A stretch of DNA of 64,000 nt from CBDBKE01 sp965218055. GTDB taxonomy: Bacteria; Acidobacteriota; Terriglobia; JAJPHL01; JAPKYU01. The notes below the pieces were generated by a model that was not told the origin of the DNA, searched no databases, and worked only from the letters and a program-made list of their open reading frames with translations. Below, piece by piece: positions 62,185-64,000 of the stretch. A program made the translations under genes and the position numbers. The stretch is from the NCBI GenBank assembly GCA_965218055.1, contig CBDCKA010000001.1, positions 372,001-436,000 of the forward strand, read 5' to 3'. The number at the start of each line of letters is the position of its first letter. Positions within the stretch are counted from its first letter, which is position 1.

Positions 62185-63174
62185 CTAACGGCAGACGCGC
62201 TCGTAGAACAAATCGAGGAAGCGTGGGACGTCGGCGTCCACGGCCACGTGGACATTCGGCGGCCCGTAGGGTCCGCCCTGCGCCGCTTCGCCTCCGAAGC
62301 GTGCCAGCACCTGCGGCGCGGGTTTGTGCCCGCGCCAGTCGGCCACCGTCATGCCCGAGGTGAACTCGCCGGCCGTCTCCACGCTGACGTGAGTGTGGAC
62401 GGTGCGCAACAGGTCCGGAACTGCGGCAGCGGCCACCGCCATCGGGTCGTGCAGGTACCCGCCGTCGATGCTGGCGACTTCGCGGTGGAAGTCGAACCAA
62501 AGCACGGTGAACTCGCGCACAAGCTGGAAGACGGAAGAGTCACGTTGCTGGCTGAGCGCGCGCAAGGCGGCGAGCGGGAGCATGGCGCGTTCGGTGACGT
62601 CCAGCGGCACCAGCGTTATCTCCAGCTCCGCCTCCAGCACCGCGCGGGCCGCTTCCGGATCGCAGAAGAAGTTGAACTCGGCTGCCGGGCCGGTGTTGCC
62701 CCAGGTGCGGAAGGCCCCGCCCATCACCACCAGCCTTCCCAGCAGGCGAAAGGTGGCCGGGTCGGCCTCAAGGGCGCGCGCCAGGTTGGTGAGCGGCCCG
62801 GTGGCCACCAGGGTGAGCTGGTCGCGTTCGGCGGCGATGGTGGAGAGGATCAGTTCAGTAGCGGCCTGGCCGCACGGGCCGCGGCGCGGCGGCGGATAGA
62901 CCGTAGTGGCATTGCCCAGCCCATCGGCGCCATGCACCTCCCCGGCGGTGACCAGAGGTCGAACGAGAGGCCGGTCAGCGCCCCGCGCCACCGGGATGGG
63001 CGGGGCTTGGAGCACGTCCAGCAGCAGCAGCGTGTTGCGAAGTGCCTGGTCCACCGCGGTGTTGCCGGCCACGGTGGTGATGGCGCGCACGTCCAGTTCC
63101 GGCGAGCGTAGCGCGAAGATCAACGCCAGCGCGTCGTCCACCCCCGTGTCTACGTCCAGCAGGACTTTCCTCAC
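62185..63174 (-). CDS. Inosine/uridine-preferring nucleoside hydrolase family protein
   Basis: 329 residues. DVDTGVDDALAL is the calcium-binding signature, followed by TTVAGN, LVATGPLTNLARAL, VMGGAF and the C-terminal YLHDPMAVAAA (Asp ligand). These hydrolyse the N-glycosidic bond of nucleosides for salvage. Substrate range not resolved. Convergent with the prolyl oligopeptidase, 37 bp apart. Confidence 0.9.
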   Translation of the reverse strand: MRKVLLDVDTGVDDALALIFALRSPELDVRAITTVAGNTAVDQALRNTLLLLDVLQAPPIPVARGADRPLVRPLVTAGEVHGADGLGNATTVYPPPRRGPCGQAATELILSTIAAERDQLTLVATGPLTNLARALEADPATFRLLGRLVVMGGAFRTWGNTGPAAEFNFFCDPEAARAVLEAELEITLVPLDVTERAMLPLAALRALSQQRDSSVFQLVREFTVLWFDFHREVASIDGGYLHDPMAVAAAAVPDLLRTVHTHVSVETAGEFTSGMTVADWRGHKPAPQVLARFGGEAAQGGPYGPPNVHVAVDADVPRFLDLFYERVCR

Positions 63175-63305
63175 CGGCCCATCTTACCTTCCAAGAGGAA
63201 TTTCCATCTTCAATCCCTTTGTGCCCGTCGAGATGAAGTTTATTCCCCAAGGAGTCATGCATCAGGAGTGGAAGCACATCGGGGATCCGGGCACCCTGCT
63301 GGGTC

Positions 63306-64000
63306 TCATCTCTTGCCATCTGTTTCTGCGACCCGGTAGGCTGCTGAGCCCACCGTGTCTGTTGGACCAGTGAAACCCGGTCCTCCCGCTGCAACGTAGC
63401 CGTGGCTGGCTCCGCTGTTTTCGGGACTGACCCAGAAGGCGTACAGACTGCCATTCCTCAGGTGAAAACGGAACCGCACTGGCATGCCCGCCACGGCAGA
63501 CAGGTCCTTGACCCCTTTCCAATGGACGCGGTGAAGCGTCTTATCGGCCCCTACGGCTACGGAGTTTTGCCGGGTCAGCGGCTCGATAACTTTGCCATCT
63601 GCGCCAAGGACCTCGACACGCAGCTCTCCGCCGTCAGCATCGGCGTTGACGAACAGGTACTTGCCCGTGAATCGCACAGGTCTTGTGGTCAGCACACCTG
63701 GAGTTTCACCGGCGTCCATCGAGGCAAAGCCGTCACGCCGTAACGTAGCCAGGCCAGTACTGCCTCTTCCGTCCCAGTACTCGGCCGTCCGGTTACGGCC
63801 GCTCATGTAGAAGTAGAGCTTGTCTCCGACCACCAAGGAACCGCCCCCAGCGGACTGCACGTTGCCCCAGTTCCAATCGCCGTCTTTCTCCGTGACCCCC
63901 AAGAAAGGCCGGCGGTCTGGGCGATACCAGTGAAACCCATCCCGGCTGTACCCGAGCAAGACCTCGTTTCGTTTTTGGATTCTGAGCCGAGCACATTCCC
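63306..64000 (-). CDS. Five-bladed beta-propeller glycosidase-like protein, partial
   Basis: C-terminal about 230 residues, running off the right edge (the frame stays open to 64000). GYSRDGFHWYRPDRRPFLG, FYMSGRNRTAEYWD, GSTGLATLRRDGFASMDAG and a C-terminal beta-sandwich (GKYLFVNADADGGELRVEV... VRFRFHLRNGSLYAFWVS) resemble GH32/GH43-like proteins in sugar-degrading bacteria. The N-terminal catalytic part is outside the window, so function is uncertain. Confidence 0.7.
   Translation of the reverse strand, partial: ECARLRIQKRNEVLLGYSRDGFHWYRPDRRPFLGVTEKDGDWNWGNVQSAGGGSLVVGDKLYFYMSGRNRTAEYWDGRGSTGLATLRRDGFASMDAGETPGVLTTRPVRFTGKYLFVNADADGGELRVEVLGADGKVIEPLTRQNSVAVGADKTLHRVHWKGVKDLSAVAGMPVRFRFHLRNGSLYAFWVSPENSGASHGYVAAGGPGFTGPTDTVGSAAYRVAETDGKR

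Noticed and set aside
62248..63111. 287-codon open frame opposite the nucleoside hydrolase
   Set aside because: Antisense shadow of a gene with intact motifs; composition typical of GC-rich shadows.

Overview
The window looks like chromosomal DNA of a GC-rich, Gram-negative (diderm) bacterium, most likely an Acidobacteriota relative. This is inferred from recognisable proteins, not from a search. LptD, BamD and a Wzm/Wzt polysaccharide exporter show an outer membrane carrying a surface glycan. The lipoate/E2/E3 genes, a PQQ dehydrogenase with a built-in cytochrome c, a CDGSH protein and acidobacterial-style hairpin repeats fit the same picture. I saw no rRNA, tRNA, CRISPR array, prophage or intact insertion sequence.

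Layout. 1-7.8 kb: a cut-off GT2 glycosyltransferase coupled to a ChbG/HpnK-type deacetylase, then accessory genes (metallophosphoesterase, class II amidotransferase, carboxymuconolactone-decarboxylase-like protein with a short-chain dehydrogenase stub in front, exported proteins). 7.9-11.4 kb: lpd-lipB-E2 operon. 11.5-22.3 kb: lptD, an RDD membrane protein, an S41 protease homologue that has lost its catalytic Ser and Lys, truB, a Crp/Fnr regulator, an exported FAM173-like methyltransferase, ubiX and a TPR protein. 22.4-38.2 kb: a large leftward surface-polysaccharide cluster running wzm, wzt, a methyltransferase with a 28-residue-repeat coiled coil, a GT2-GT4 fusion, a TlpA-like thioredoxin, four GT2 genes, a GT4 gene, another GT2 gene and two methyltransferases. 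Most neighbours overlap by 1-4 bases. The cluster is interrupted at 25.2-26.7 kb by rightward genes and an RHS remnant. 38.4-45.9 kb: gmhA, a HisN/IMPase-like phosphatase, rpe, bamD, a receiver protein with a long Pro/Ala/Glu tail, an ABC-transporter deletion scar and a putative PD-(D/E)XK nuclease. 46-64 kb: a trypsin-like protein without its triad, a REPIN-like element, a DUF481 protein, a CDGSH protein, comM, a GH127-like protein divergent from the PQQ dehydrogenase, fumC, a cold-shock gene, an ARPP-1 (DUF6569) protein, a prolyl oligopeptidase, a nucleoside hydrolase and a cut-off beta-propeller hydrolase.

How it fits together. Wzm/Wzt with a C-terminal glycan-binding domain, next to a methyltransferase with a coiled-coil tail, resembles the E. 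coli O9a logic in which a terminating enzyme on a coiled-coil ruler caps the chain and Wzt recognises the cap. GmhA and Rpe belong to heptose and pentose phosphate metabolism, and LptD and BamD complete the envelope theme.

Cross-cutting observations are two independent protease homologues without catalytic residues, at least five decayed gene fragments, and nine short tandem duplications (12-31 bp units), most of them at gene ends or junctions. Many starts are GTG or TTG and were chosen from Shine-Dalgarno sites, overlaps and family N-termini.
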